NCBI GenBank assembly: GCA_021234155.1
Contig: JAJEKV010000169.1
Coordinates: forward strand, 357,344 to 421,343
Length of the DNA: 64,000 nucleotides
Origin: Isoetes taiwanensis
Lineage: Eukaryota; Streptophyta; Lycopodiopsida; Isoetales; Isoetaceae
Direction of reading: 5' to 3'
The notes under the pieces: generated by a model
Databases searched by the model: none
What the model was told of the DNA's origin: nothing
The model's input: the letters and a program-made list of their open reading frames with translations, nothing else
In this document: piece by piece, positions 48,153-58,030 of the stretch
Layout of the letters: every line of letters starts with the position of its first letter
Position numbering within the stretch: position 1 is the first letter of the stretch
Translations under genes and position numbers: made by a program

Positions 48153-48905
48153 CTAAATCCTTACTCCGGCTTCGGTTACGCGGCTAGCTTCCAAAGCAGC
48201 TTGGACTCCTTGTCTCACAATGGCAGCCTCCTCAACCTCGGCGGGGAGGCGGCTGTGCTCCTCTTGCGTGGCCTTAGCCTCCTCAACCTCGGCACGGATC
48301 GAGGCGAGGGTTACGAGTGTCTCTGCTCTACCTCGGTTCATCTGCGTCCCCTTCCATCGCTGCCAACCACGGTGTCTACACCCCTCATATCACGCAAGCT
48401 CCTCCGGTATTCTTTGTCTTTCAAATTGTAGCAAGCGGATGCTATCATCTGCCTGTCGTACACGATCCTCCAATTCTGTGATTCGTTGTTTTTCTGGCAC
48501 CAACTGCCTGCGCAACATCCGAGATGTTATGTTCTCCACCTCTGTCGGGAGGCCTGCAAGGCGTGCACTGTTGGCCTCAACCCTCGCCTGGATGCGGCTC
48601 CAAGGTTCGACTGGCGGATTGCCTGTGTGGCCCGCCTGTCGGGTCGACTGGGCCTTGGCTCGAGCCTCCCTCTTCATGGAAGACGTCTCTCCCTCTGCCC
48701 GAGGCCTCTTCCTTGGTGGCCCCGCTTCATGGTCTTCCCAAGAGGGCTCGGCCTGCGTGGGGTCAACCGGTGGTTGGTGTGTTTGGGCCTTCCGGGATGG
48801 GTTTCTTTGGGTGCGAGGTAGCTCACCAACCAAGTGTGGGTCCACACACGGATTTGTAATGTCGTGGCCATGGCTTGGGGTATGACTTGGGCCATGGCAG
48901 GTCAA
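48153..48905 (-). pseudogene. LINE-B2 ORF1, coiled-coil protein
   Basis: The frame 48905-48390 has a Pro/Arg-rich N-terminus with a nuclear-localisation-like PPRKRPRAEG. It then has helical repeats (RIQARVEANSARLAG, RITELEDRVRQADDSIRLLQ). A second frame, 48341-48153, continues the heptad pattern (IRAEVEEAKATQEEH). A charged coiled coil before an endonuclease-RT ORF is the layout of LINE ORF1 RNA-binding chaperones. No zinc knuckle is seen. A frameshift near 48370 separates the two halves. Confidence 0.6.
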
Positions 48906-49478
48906 ACAGGGTTTAGGTAGGCTATGGCGGGGCTTATCAGTGCAGCAAGGCTAGGCTAAATAGCGGTATTGGCTTTGGCTAGGCAAGGCCAAGAGGCAAA
49001 TTGGTTGGGCTATGGCAATGTCAGGTAGATGTTGGAGCCTAGCTCAACATTAATTTGTATGCTCTGACTGCCCAAATTAGGGTTGGGAGCAAAGGGGCTG
49101 AAAGGGGGCAAAAAGGAAAGTGGCTAATAGACTTCTGGATATCTAGTGTGTACCGGCTGCCACCAAAACCCTAGCACACAGCCCGGAAAAGTGCAGATTT
49201 GAGCACAGAAACAAAGCCAAGCATGCAGATATTATACACCGTTGGAAAGCTCTCTGAACTAGCTTTCCAACAAGCCCAAGCACATGAAAATCTGACACCG
49301 GATGTGAGAGATATGACCGATCAAAATTCTGCCGCAAAAACCCTAAGCCCTAAGCATGAACCCGATACATGTAGTCCCCTCCATTCAAGATGGAGCCGAC
49401 CCAGTACCTTGATCAAGCAAAGGGGAGTGCCCACAATCAGACATCAGATCAGAGAGCGGAAGGAGGAGCGGAAGGAGG
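48906..49478 (-). other. LINE-B2 5' leader
   Basis: Sequence from the 5' target duplication to ORF1, with no coding signal on the minus strand. GGCTAGGC/GGCTATGGC words recur at 48915-49020. Confidence 0.5.
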
Positions 49479-49511
49479 ATAAGAATCCAGGAGAGATATG
49501 TAAAGCCTTCT

Positions 49512-50939
49512 TTACGTAGAGCATTGACCCTTATCTTGATTTCTAGCATCTTTGATAATATTGGTCAAAGTCAAGCATAAATCATGAGAAGCATGATTAA
49601 CTTTTTCTGGAACAGTTCCTTTGACCAACAGTTTTGGCTCCCCAATTGTTATACCATTGCTTTTCTTGTGTCTGAAAGAGTTATCTTCAAAGAGTTTTTC
49701 CTTAGCTTTTATCTGCTCCCTTACTGCTTTCTGTTTCTGAATCCTTTTGTAACTGCCATTGACTTTTGTCCATTTGAAATTATCACTCTCTGGTAATTTT
49801 TGAAATGTATCCAGATCCTTGGACTTGTTTGCTTGGGTCACAACCTCACTGGCAGAGTGTTCCCTTATATTATCTCCTGAAATTTGATGAGTGGAGACTC
49901 CTGGATGCTCCCCTACAACCACATTTGCTCTGCTGTCTTGGAGTGAGACTGTGGAAGATTTGCAATCAGAATACCAAAAATGTCTGTGGAAGCATTTTTG
50001 GCATTGGGAAGGCAATCCAGACCATCTAAGAGCTAAAGATGATTCTGCTCCAAAGGCATCTTTGAAGGGAATGGAAAGAGGAATTTCTTTGGAAAGGTCT
50101 AACTGCACAAAGGCTCTTGGAGGTCTAGATGGAGAGTATTCAGTGGAAATATAGGTGCCAATAGTATTAAAGAAAAGTTTAAAACACTCTTCATCCCAGT
50201 AGATAGGATTAAGTCCAAAAAGAGAGGTTGAGGCAATACAAAGATTGTTCATTTGGTCAATATCAAGTTTCGGATGCCATTTGAGGAAGGACAGCTGAGT
50301 GGTTTCAAAAGTCAAGGGGCCGTAATTGAGAAAGAAATTAGCTGATCTAGCATTTCCGCATTCAAGCATAATATAAGGAAAGTTAAGCCAGTAAACAGCT
50401 TGAATTATGATTCCTTTATTTAGGTTAAAGAGAAAAGCCCATAGTTTGTCAAGCTTAATCCCACATTTTTGGACCTTGACTATGACAGCTGAATTTGATA
50501 AAGCATCAACTCTAGAATTAACAATTGGAAGATTTAGAGAAATACCACTGTAGAGTCTCATTTTTTTTTCTTGAAGGTAAGGTGGTCTAGTTCTCTGTAA
50601 TCTGCCATCCAGTTCTCCATCTGATCGCAGCTCCTGATGAATTCTCGTGACTCCATACGGGCGTGGGACTTGAGTGTTTGGATCAATAGGATGAAGAATG
50701 CCCCTGTGGTCAGGATCAACGGAAAGATTATTCCAGAAGGGGACTTCATGCGAAATTGGATCCATATCAGAAATAGAAGCTGGTAAATTCGCAAAATTTC
50801 CAAAGAGGATAGTTTCTTGTGGCTTCTCTTGGAAGGAAATCAAGCTTTGGAGAACAGCGGCTCGCTCTTGTGCGGGAATTTTGGCAAAAGAGTGGAGAAA
50901 GGCTAAATTTTTAGGGTTTTCCGAGGATTTGAAGGCCAT
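49512..50939 (-). pseudogene. LINE-A ORF1, N-terminal part (RNA-binding)
   Basis: I choose ATG 50939 (MAFKSSENPKNLAFL). The open frame extends to 51056, but that segment is hydrophobic and unlike the rest. The middle (RVDALSNSAVIVKVQKCG...KLDKLWAFLFNLNKG...WLNFPYIMLECGNARSANF) has the form of the DUF4283-like RNA-binding domain of plant L1 ORF1. It is followed by LRWSGLPSQCQKCFHRHFWYSD, an irregular zinc knuckle (spacing not the standard CX2CX4HX4C). A TAA at 49512-49514 ends the frame; past it, and past LINE-B2, the same frame resumes in 43802-42891. Known role: it binds the element RNA. Confidence 0.9.
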
Positions 50940-51172
50940 TGGAAAAGGCTCAGGTTGAAACAACAAAAGAACGCGGACGGAATTGAAAGCCCAAAAGGGG
51001 AAAAGAAAGAAAACAGGGAAAGGAAACCAATTAGAAGGACAATTAGAGAGGATCAAATTTAACTAAAAGAGGTTGGATTGCCAATCCCAAAGCCATGGCT
51101 TGGTCAATTTGTGAGATCTTGCAAAGAAAATCATTCAATTACTGTAAGTTAAGGAAGCTCTACACCAATTTT

Positions 51173-51472
51173 CTAAATCTCTGAGAAAACCTTCACAATG
51201 ATCTTTTCTTCTGTCCAATCACAATTGACTCTGAAAATTCCTGTTGCCGAAATCTTGCTGTCACCAATGAATTCCTCTAACCATGAATTAAGCATTTCTG
51301 TTTCAAATTCAACACAACTAGGAACAAAGGTATACTCTTGCCGAAATAGGGAATCTGGGAAGAAAGCATTGTTTACCAAGGAATTCCATAATTCTGAAGA
51401 TGAGCCTGAAAGAAAACCACAGGTAAAACTCGGGCCATGTTTGAGGATTGTGAAGATTTTTATGTCCATCAA
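51173..51472 (-). CDS. Upstream 99-codon ORF in the LINE-A leader
   Basis: An open frame in the 5' leader, upstream of ORF1 on the same strand. It starts MMDIKIFTILKHGPSF and ends IIVKVFSEI. It contains CVEFETEMLNSWLEEFIGD and shows mixed, protein-like composition with no low complexity. I know no family. It may be an ORF0-like peptide, part of an older N-terminal exon, or chance. Confidence 0.35.
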   Translation of the reverse strand: MMDIKIFTILKHGPSFTCGFLSGSSSELWNSLVNNAFFPDSLFRQEYTFVPSCVEFETEMLNSWLEEFIGDSKISATGIFRVNCDWTEEKIIVKVFSEI

Positions 51473-51857
51473 GAGCTCAAAGCATGAGGAATTTGTGAAT
51501 GCTGGCCCTCTACAGGGGCAGCAAGCAGATCTTCTTCAAATTCGATCCAAATCAAGCAAAAGTTGATGAATTTCGAAAGAGAATTGCCAAGAAAAGAGTT
51601 CGAACAGAAAAATCCGGGAAAAGGACAAAAAAATCAAGAAAAATGGCGCACGTCATTTTTTTTGCTATCAAGCCTATCTTGGTAGTGTATATTTTATCTT
51701 GGTTGTGTTATAGTGCTTCAAAGGTCAAACTTTGTCATAACTGGAAATGCAGTTATAATTTGGTTTACATTTATTGTGCATGAAATATAATTTATGGAAA
51801 TAATTTGGACATAAACAATGCAGAAATGTATAAGGCAAATCCATATTTACTCTTACA

Positions 51858-52051
51858 GCACAGGTGAGCCATATGTTTTGCAAATATATCAAAGCGGGAA
51901 TATATACGTTGCTTCATATGTCCTTTATGATGGTTTGACCAGTGTGCATAAAACATTTGAAGTTAAAGCCTTTTCAAAGACATTGATGACTGATTCCGAT
52001 GATCTTTTCCAGAATTTATCAATATTAATCTCATGGTCCCCTAGCCATTAA
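51858..52051 (+). pseudogene. Exon-like 3' part of the unrecognised gene
   Basis: An AG acceptor (TTACTCTTACAG) at 51846-51857 opens a frame of about 64 codons to TAA 52049-52051. It reads TGEPYVLQIYQSGN, YVLYDGLTSVHKTFEV, LMTDSDDLFQNL. The phase fits the donor at 38235. The Tyr- and Val-rich pattern suggests beta strands. Product unknown. Confidence 0.5.
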
Positions 52052-52082
52052 GTTACCATCTAGATTTATTCTGCTTGAAATC

Positions 52083-52443
52083 TTATAGTATTTTACGAAT
52101 CTTGTTATACAGTATAGCAAATTTTGTTCTTGCATACCCCACAAACGAGGAACTTTATGTACGGTGTAGATTAAGGAATAAGGGGTGAATATACCTATCC
52201 AACAGCTCTCGTTGCCCTACATCACCCCCCGTGTGAATATGCACCCAAACCAAAGGGGGTTTAAGGGGGATTTTAATTTAAATGTGTTCGATCCAATGGT
52301 TGTGTTAATTAATGTCAATGGTAGTTATGTGTTGGTTGTTAATGTCAATGGTTGTTATGTGTTGGTTGTTATATATTGGGAGATTTAACTTTTATATGTT
52401 GGATGTTAATGGTTTGTGTTGCAAAAAAAAAAAAAAAAAAAAA
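52083..52443. mobile_element. Poly(A)-tailed relative of the foldback element
   Basis: It matches 4974-5232 through TATAGTATTTTAC, CATACCCCACAAACGAGG, CAGCTCTCGTTGCC and GTGTGAATATGCACCC, but lacks the left inverted arm. It has a tandem copy of about TGTCAATGGT(A/T)GTTATGTG and ends in about 21 A (52423-52443). Confidence 0.75.
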
Positions 52444-54141
52444 AATTGGCCCCTTCGGGCCTTAGGAACGCCTCGGTGTGACAAAAATTTTAGAATTCAA
52501 ACCAGAAAAAAACTAGAATTCATTTGAGGCTTTCATCACCCGTAGCTTTTGAATTTCATCACAATAAAACAAATAGAACATAAGTAAAAGTTACCATAAA
52601 GATAGAGCAGATTGATCCCATTATTTTGAAAGTCATAAAGTTTGCAACACCCATACACAAACATTTTTCAACTGGAATTTAACAGCAGCCTTTGGCCTCC
52701 ATGGATTCTTGTGGTGAGAAACCAAAGTGGGAAACTTTTTTGCTTGTTAGCACAAAGATCTAGAAGCCTTGGAATTTGCTTAATAACTGCCTCAAAATCT
52801 AAAAATGCATGGTAATTTTTTACAAGCTTCATTCGGAATGAGCCATAAAACAATATCCAATAGCGCAATCCTGTATTAATCAGCTGGTAGGATGTGAAAG
52901 CCTACCAAACCCGACCGAAAAATTGCTGTTTTAGCATAGATAACTTAACCAAACATATCCATATCATACACTATCAAAAAAATCTCGGAGAGAGCTTTCC
53001 AACGCAATAAAAATCATCTCAAACAGAGCTCTGGATCAAAAGTTATGATAAGAAATGTGTTGCCGGCGGGAAACTGCACTACATGCGCCCTTCAAGCCCT
53101 TTGTGCACATTATGCACCACACATACAAAAAGAGGGCTTTTGTTGTGAGCCATTGGTTGTTGACCATTATGCACCACACGCACAAAAAAGGGCTTTTGTT
53201 GTGAGCCATTGGCTGTTGACCATTGGAAAAAAAAAGGCTAAAATGAATGGCTCAGAAATGGTGCACTCTAGATGTACGTATTAGTACATCCATTTGAATA
53301 CATCACGAAATCATAGGAAAACCTTAGTGAAAAGCGTACAAAAACACAAAGAAAACCCCTTGTTATTATGCTACATATTTCCATCAACATGCATATCCTG
53401 ATAAATTACACATTATACAACCCAAAAGAAAAGCACAGTCATTTCTAGCAAGAATTTATCACATCACAAGAACCTGATGTACGAGTTTGTCTGCAAGCAC
53501 CGGGGACCCATAACAGAGTAATAGTTATCTCTTTGAAAAGCACCGCTAGCATGGTTATTTGTTTGAAAACCCTTCACAAAGAATACCAGGAGGAAGAAAA
53601 CATTCTTGAACATCTCCTACTTACCTTTTCTTTGATTCCACTACCTCCCTAGTTATCTCTCTTATTCCACTACCATCTTTACCAAGCATGTCACAAAAAC
53701 ATTTGCTTCAAGTATGAAAACAAATTTTGGGCAACCTGTATAGCTATGTGTAATTGCACAAAATTCATGAAAAATATAAGCAAAAACCTATCTGAAACTC
53801 AGAAAGTGCAACATAACGTGCCAATGCTTCATTATCAAGGATATACCATTTTACTAAGATTCTTTACAAGAACGTCAGTTTATGGTAAGACGGCAATATA
53901 ATACTAACCAGTGGTTGCATCCTTTTCTTGCCATTGGGGTAAAGGTAGGGGTTCGATCTTTGCATTGAGAAATCTGTAAACCATAAGATCAGACCCAACA
54001 ATAAATCCAAGAGTGAATCTAGCGTTGATGCAATTATAGCCAATGACTTTCTCCTGATTAAGGCATACACCTTAGCAGCAAAAAGGAAAAGATTTGGCAA
54101 ATTTGATATTTAGATAGCATGAAATTCATCCACGCTTACAT
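52444..54141. other. No clear gene; one 57 bp tandem duplication
   Basis: At 53109-53165 and 53166-53221 a unit containing GGGCTTTTGTTGTGAGCCAT is repeated. The rest is AT-rich without recognisable features. Confidence 0.5.
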
Positions 54142-54990
54142 CAATGAGCACCGGATCGGGCAACTTGTAGGGTGTTGCTGAATCCCAGCCACTGCATGCC
54201 CTTCGACATGAGGACCATCTTATTTGGGCTGCTAGCAGGTTTTGTGCCAGTGGAGAGGAATGGGCCTGGCCGTAGGCGTTATTGGGATGACGCCATTCTT
54301 GATGATGAGGAGGATAACAATTTTAAGAACAGACATGATCTTTCTTACAGTGCTGATAGCCCTGATGTGGTTATACTTGAACCTAGTGTGGATTACATCC
54401 CCATCCACAAGGGTGATTGTACGATGGTCGTTGGTTGATAGAGTTGCTTGGGTGTTCATTGTACAGTTCAGGTTGTAGTTTTATTGTTTTCATGTATTTC
54501 TTTGGTGTACAGCTGCAGGATTAATGAAGGGTGACCCGGAACCGGTTCGTGGTGTGCAACAACCAGTTGTATCCTTGGCACAATCTTTGATTTCATCTGC
54601 CATAGATGCCTCCCATCCCAACCTCGTTGTATATGCAGCTGAGCCAGAGGCAGCATTTTTTGCTCAGGAGTTTGTTAACAATATGATTCAGGTGGGCACT
54701 AAGGCGCATAGGATTGCAGCATCACTCCATGTGCTCAGGCGGCAGCTCATGGCATTCTACATGTCCACTGATAATGCCATATCTGTTGTGGATTGGGAGC
54801 ACCTAGGTGTCCCAGTTTCTGAGCTGCATATGTTGCGCTTCCATATGAGTCTCGCAAGAGCCTTGCTTGTTCAGAAGATACGCCAGTTAGATGCGGTCAT
54901 AGGGCATGCGCAGAGTGGCCCAGCCTTGACTCTGCACATGCTCGGCCAGTTAGATGCGGTCATAAGGCATGCACAGAGTCAATGCTGGGC
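54142..54990 (+). mobile_element. HUH-element copy X, 5'-truncated, plus strand
   Basis: About 850 bp similar (roughly 85-90% by eye) to the minus strand of 55765-55000. It begins inside the Rep-like gene at the codons for SHCMP and holds the C-terminal part of that protein (54172-54438; here YWDD keeps the Trp codon). It then holds a second open frame 54524-55021 (EPEAAFFAQEFVNN, RRQLMAFYMSTDNA, helical). The two coding stretches are separated by a short stretch with stops and a TGTACAG acceptor-like site, so they may be exons 1 and 2 of one gene. Confidence 0.7.
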
Positions 54991-54999
54991 CACTCTGCA

Positions 55000-55442
55000 C
55001 ATGCCTTATGACCGCATCTAACTGGCGTATCTCCTGAACAAGCAAGGCTCTTGCGGGGCTTATATGAGAGCGCAGCTTATACAGCTCAAAACAGGAACAC
55101 CCAGGTACTCCAAGTCCACAACGGATATCGCACTATCAGTGGACATGTAGAATGCCCTGAGCTGCCGCCTGAGCACATGGAGTGATGCTGCAATCCTATG
55201 CGCCTCAGTGCCCACCTGAAGCACTTGTTAACAAACTCCTGAGCAGAGAATGCTACCTCTGGCTCACGCTGCATACACAATGAGGTCGGGATGGGAGGCA
55301 TCTATGGCAGATGGAACGAAAGATTATGGCAAGGATACAACTGGTTGCTGCACCTCACGAACCGAGTCTGAGCTCCTGCAACTGTACACCAAAGAAATAC
55401 ATGAAAACAATAAAACTATAACCTGAACTGTACAATGAACAC
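55000..55442 (-). pseudogene. HUH-element copy Y, second coding part, frame-broken
   Basis: The counterpart of 54524-54990 in inverted orientation, with frameshifts (for example 55086-55301 is open only in part). It shares TCAGGCGGCAGCTCA and GTCCACTGATA words with copy X. The 3' ends of the two copies meet at about 54982-54993. Confidence 0.65.
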
Positions 55443-56523
55443 CTAAGCAACTCTATCAGCCAATATCGTACGATCACCCTTGTAGACGGGGATGTAATCC
55501 ACACCATGTTCAAGTATGACCACATCAAGGCTATCATCACTATAAGAAGGATCATGTATGTCCTCAAAATTATTATCCGCCTCATCAGCAGGAATGGTGT
55601 CATCCTAATAACGCCTATGGCCAGACCCATTCCTTTCAACTGGCACAAAGCCTGCTGGCAGCCCAAATAAGATGGTCCTCATGTCAGAGGGCATGCAGTG
55701 GCTGGGATTCAGCAACAGCCTCCAAGCTGCTCGAACCCGGTGCTCATTGATGTGAGCCGTATTTGAAGGTATGATCCAGGAGCTAGAGAGAGTAAACTTC
55801 CTAGATCGGATCATTCTGGCCAAGGTATACAACAGGCTGGCAGTTAGCCTACGGTTGGCATGGTAATTGACAAAGTATGCAGCTCTATTCAAAAGATTCT
55901 TATTATCAAGAGCAACAAGGTTCTTCGTATCATCAGGCCCCCACCTCAAATATAGGTCTTTCCCCTTCTCAATAGCAGCTTCAATGACATTATGCAGATG
56001 GCAAACATAGTGAACCTTATCAATATCTTTCATGCAATACTCGACCATGCCTTCAAAGCAATGAAGGTGGCTATTCTTGAGGGCCTTGCATACCAGAATC
56101 ACATCTGCTGGCTTTGAGACCCAATTAAAATCTTTCTTAATAGCATCATCCATAGCCCCGGGGCTCTTGAACCAGGCTCTAAATATAGCCTGGCAGTGCA
56201 AGTGATTCAGATTTGCACCAGGCTCCATGACCATGGCTCCAGCCAGGCGTCTTCTGTTGCAAAAATCAACAAGGGCATCATAGAAGCTTGTGGGTACATC
56301 TTGCTCAGACACACCCAAAGTCACGCTCACATCTATGGCAGTCCAATCCTGGCCAAGAGAACGGCCAACAGAAGGCCCTCCAATTTGAGGGCCTCTAGAA
56401 GAAGACCCAATTTCCATTGAGATCAGAGAAGGAGGCATAGAGCAGGCGCCCCCCTTCCCATTCCTGGCCGCTTTCCTCAAAGATGCCCCCCTTCCCATTC
56501 CTGGCCGCTTTCCTCAAAGACAT
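55443..56523 (-). pseudogene. Candidate HUH (Rep-type) endonuclease gene, copy Y
   Basis: Open from 56498 to 55605. The likely original start is ATG 56523 (MSLRKAARNGKGG), knocked out of frame by a 37 bp tandem duplication at 56449-56522. Counting from the ATG at 56498, the three Rep motifs appear in order and at sensible spacing: a hydrophobic strand DVSVTLGV (about residue 56), HLHCQ as the HUH metal-binding motif (His99, His101), and EYCMKD (Tyr154, Lys157) as the catalytic Tyr motif. After these comes a region with KNLLNRAAYFVNY, LARMIRSRKF and VRAAWRLLLNPS. No helicase P-loop is visible. TAG at 55605 replaces the TGG seen in copy X; a second TGG-to-TAG change ends the frame at 55443. Known HUH enzymes nick single-stranded DNA in rolling-circle replication or transposition. 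Assignment here rests on motifs only. Replitron-type elements and Helitrons are the eukaryotic groups to compare. Confidence 0.65.
56449..56522. repeat. 37 bp tandem duplication at the Rep-like start
   Basis: Two units containing CATTCCTGGCCGCTTTCCTC lie at 56449-56485 and 56486-56522. The length is not a multiple of three, so it shifts the frame just after the original start codon. Confidence 0.9.
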
Positions 56524-57680
56524 GACAGAATAAAACAACGAACAGAGATTGCTTATCTGTAGCTGAAGTGGCCTGACAAAATCCTGGACCTATACTTGTG
56601 AAAAGCCCAAGCAATCCCTAGTTATAGCCGACGGGGGACATATACCCAGCCAGGAATAGGCGCCCATCTACGCCTTCGCCATCTACATGAACCCCAGCAC
56701 TCCTGAGCAACAGTAGGCCAGATTCTAAACCTAGATTCCCATTTTTGAAATCCAGGTTGCCAGCATCGGCATGTACAGTATTCTCATACGAATACCGTCA
56801 AAACCATACAAAATCTTAGGGTATATTTGTACTGTTTTTAATTTCGGCCAGATTATTATCCTGCTTTCCATAGAAAACGAAATAATGTTAACAACACGTT
56901 CACAAGCACCAACCAGACTTAACCAAAGAATTTGTCGCCACAAACACAACAGATTCACATACCATACATTCACATAAACTCCTAGAGTCAGCTAAAAGGT
57001 TGTCCATTTCAGAGAATCCTTCAAGGATTTGCTTCTGTTGTTGATAAAACAGTTCTATATTTTCATAACTACTTAGGAGCATTAGCCAAACCATGATGCA
57101 TGTTACCTCAAAGTCTTCTCTGTAAACAGAAAAAGCTTACATGATTTTTTAAGGCAATCCTGCAGACTGTTCATGGGGGATCCAGAATGGGAATTGATGT
57201 TTTTCTTGGGATTCTGGTGGAAATTCAAGTGCCATGTACCTTCCTAAGAGCAACCCATGTCACATTTTGATAATATCTCTATATTGTATGTCCGAAGCAA
57301 GGACTCTGACTCTTCATGGTGGAAAGAATCCAAGTTCTCTTCCATAAGGCTTCTCCACTTATTTAGCTTAGTTTCTTTCTAGATTCAGAAGACCATACCA
57401 CTGTTCCACAAAGTACAGGAAGTTAGAATCTTATGTTCAACCATTCATCCATGAATAAATAATTTTATTTCACTTCCGGCCTGCGATGAAATTGCTTGCC
57501 TCGCAGGAAAATGCAAGTCAAATCTTTAAAATTAATGATGAATGGAGAAAGACCACAATCACAACTGGATATTTTGGAGAGTAAACGGTGCAATTCTACT
57601 TTTTATTAAAACAACACGGTGTGTGATCTGACTGCACAAAATACCAGTTGCATGACAGAAAAGCCCACTTTATTGGCTCC
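56524..57680. other. No recognisable gene
   Basis: Mixed sequence upstream of the Rep-like gene on its strand. The element's 5' boundary probably lies here, but I cannot place it. Confidence 0.45.
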
Positions 57681-57700
57681 CGAAATTGACTCGTCAGGCC

Positions 57701-58030
57701 AACCGGGTTCTCCCAAGCGAACCCCAGAAATTCGCCCAGGCGAACCCCATGCATTCGCCTAGGCGAACACAAAAAATGACGTGGCAAGGGGGCGGGGGGC
57801 AAGGGGGCCCAGGCGAACACAATAACCCCGGTTGGCCCTGCGAGTGGCAGGCGGGTGGCATGCGAATGGCAGGCGGGTGGCAGGCGGGTGGTATTTATGA
57901 TGCCTACCGGGTTCGCCCAGGCGAACCCCAGGCGGCATTAATGGCCCGCAAACTCATTGGCAGGGCATTATTTACTGCCCGGATTAAATCTTATTGGCAG
58001 GGCATTATTTACCGCCCAGGTGAACCCCAG
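57701..58030. repeat. Cluster of GTTCGCC-GGCGAAC palindromes
   Basis: Six full or half copies of a near-perfect palindrome: about 57705-57725, 57730-57748, 57753-57769, 57808-57820 (half), 57909-57929 (GGGTTCGCCCAGGCGAACCC) and 58012-58028. The intervening sequence has GGCGGGTGGCA words. A unit with GGCAGGGCATTATTTAC is duplicated at 57958-58020. It could be a protein-binding array or a repeat-prone promoter. Confidence 0.8.

Larger units (their letters stand above)
43817..49478 (-). mobile_element. LINE-B2: GC-rich LINE inserted in LINE-A ORF1
   Basis: A 5662 bp insertion flanked by ATAAGAAT (43809-43816 and 49479-49486). The minus-strand 3' end is GTCTCCGTGGACGATAAAA followed by two copies of about TCATATTCTAT, so it has a tandem-repeat tail, not poly(A). 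The order on the minus strand is a 5' leader, a coiled-coil ORF1, endonuclease, RT and C-terminal region, with many frameshifts. RT motifs and tail recall RTE-like or related non-L1 clades; the clade is not proven. LINE-B1 is the second copy here. Confidence 0.9.
38240..51674 (-). mobile_element. LINE-A: full-length L1-like LINE, interrupted by LINE-B2
   Basis: The insertion is flanked by an 11 bp duplication TATCTTGGTAG (38229-38239 and 51675-51685). The minus-strand 3' end has a poly(A) run of about 12 at 38240-38251. Without LINE-B2 and its duplication it is about 7.77 kb. On the minus strand the order is 5' leader with a 99-codon ORF, ORF1 (split by LINE-B2), ORF2 (endonuclease, RT, zinc-binding domain), a further ORF and a 3' UTR. 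ORF1 has one stop and ORF2 has two frameshifts and one stop, so the copy is young but inactive. Confidence 0.95.

Noticed and set aside
47392-48885. Several plus-strand frames of 60-221 codons
   Set aside because: They are antisense to LINE-B2 ORF1 and linker in GC-rich sequence; no motifs.
53109-53221. 57 bp direct repeats considered as a CRISPR-like or regulatory array
   Set aside because: Only two adjacent units and no spacers, so it is a simple tandem duplication in a eukaryotic context.
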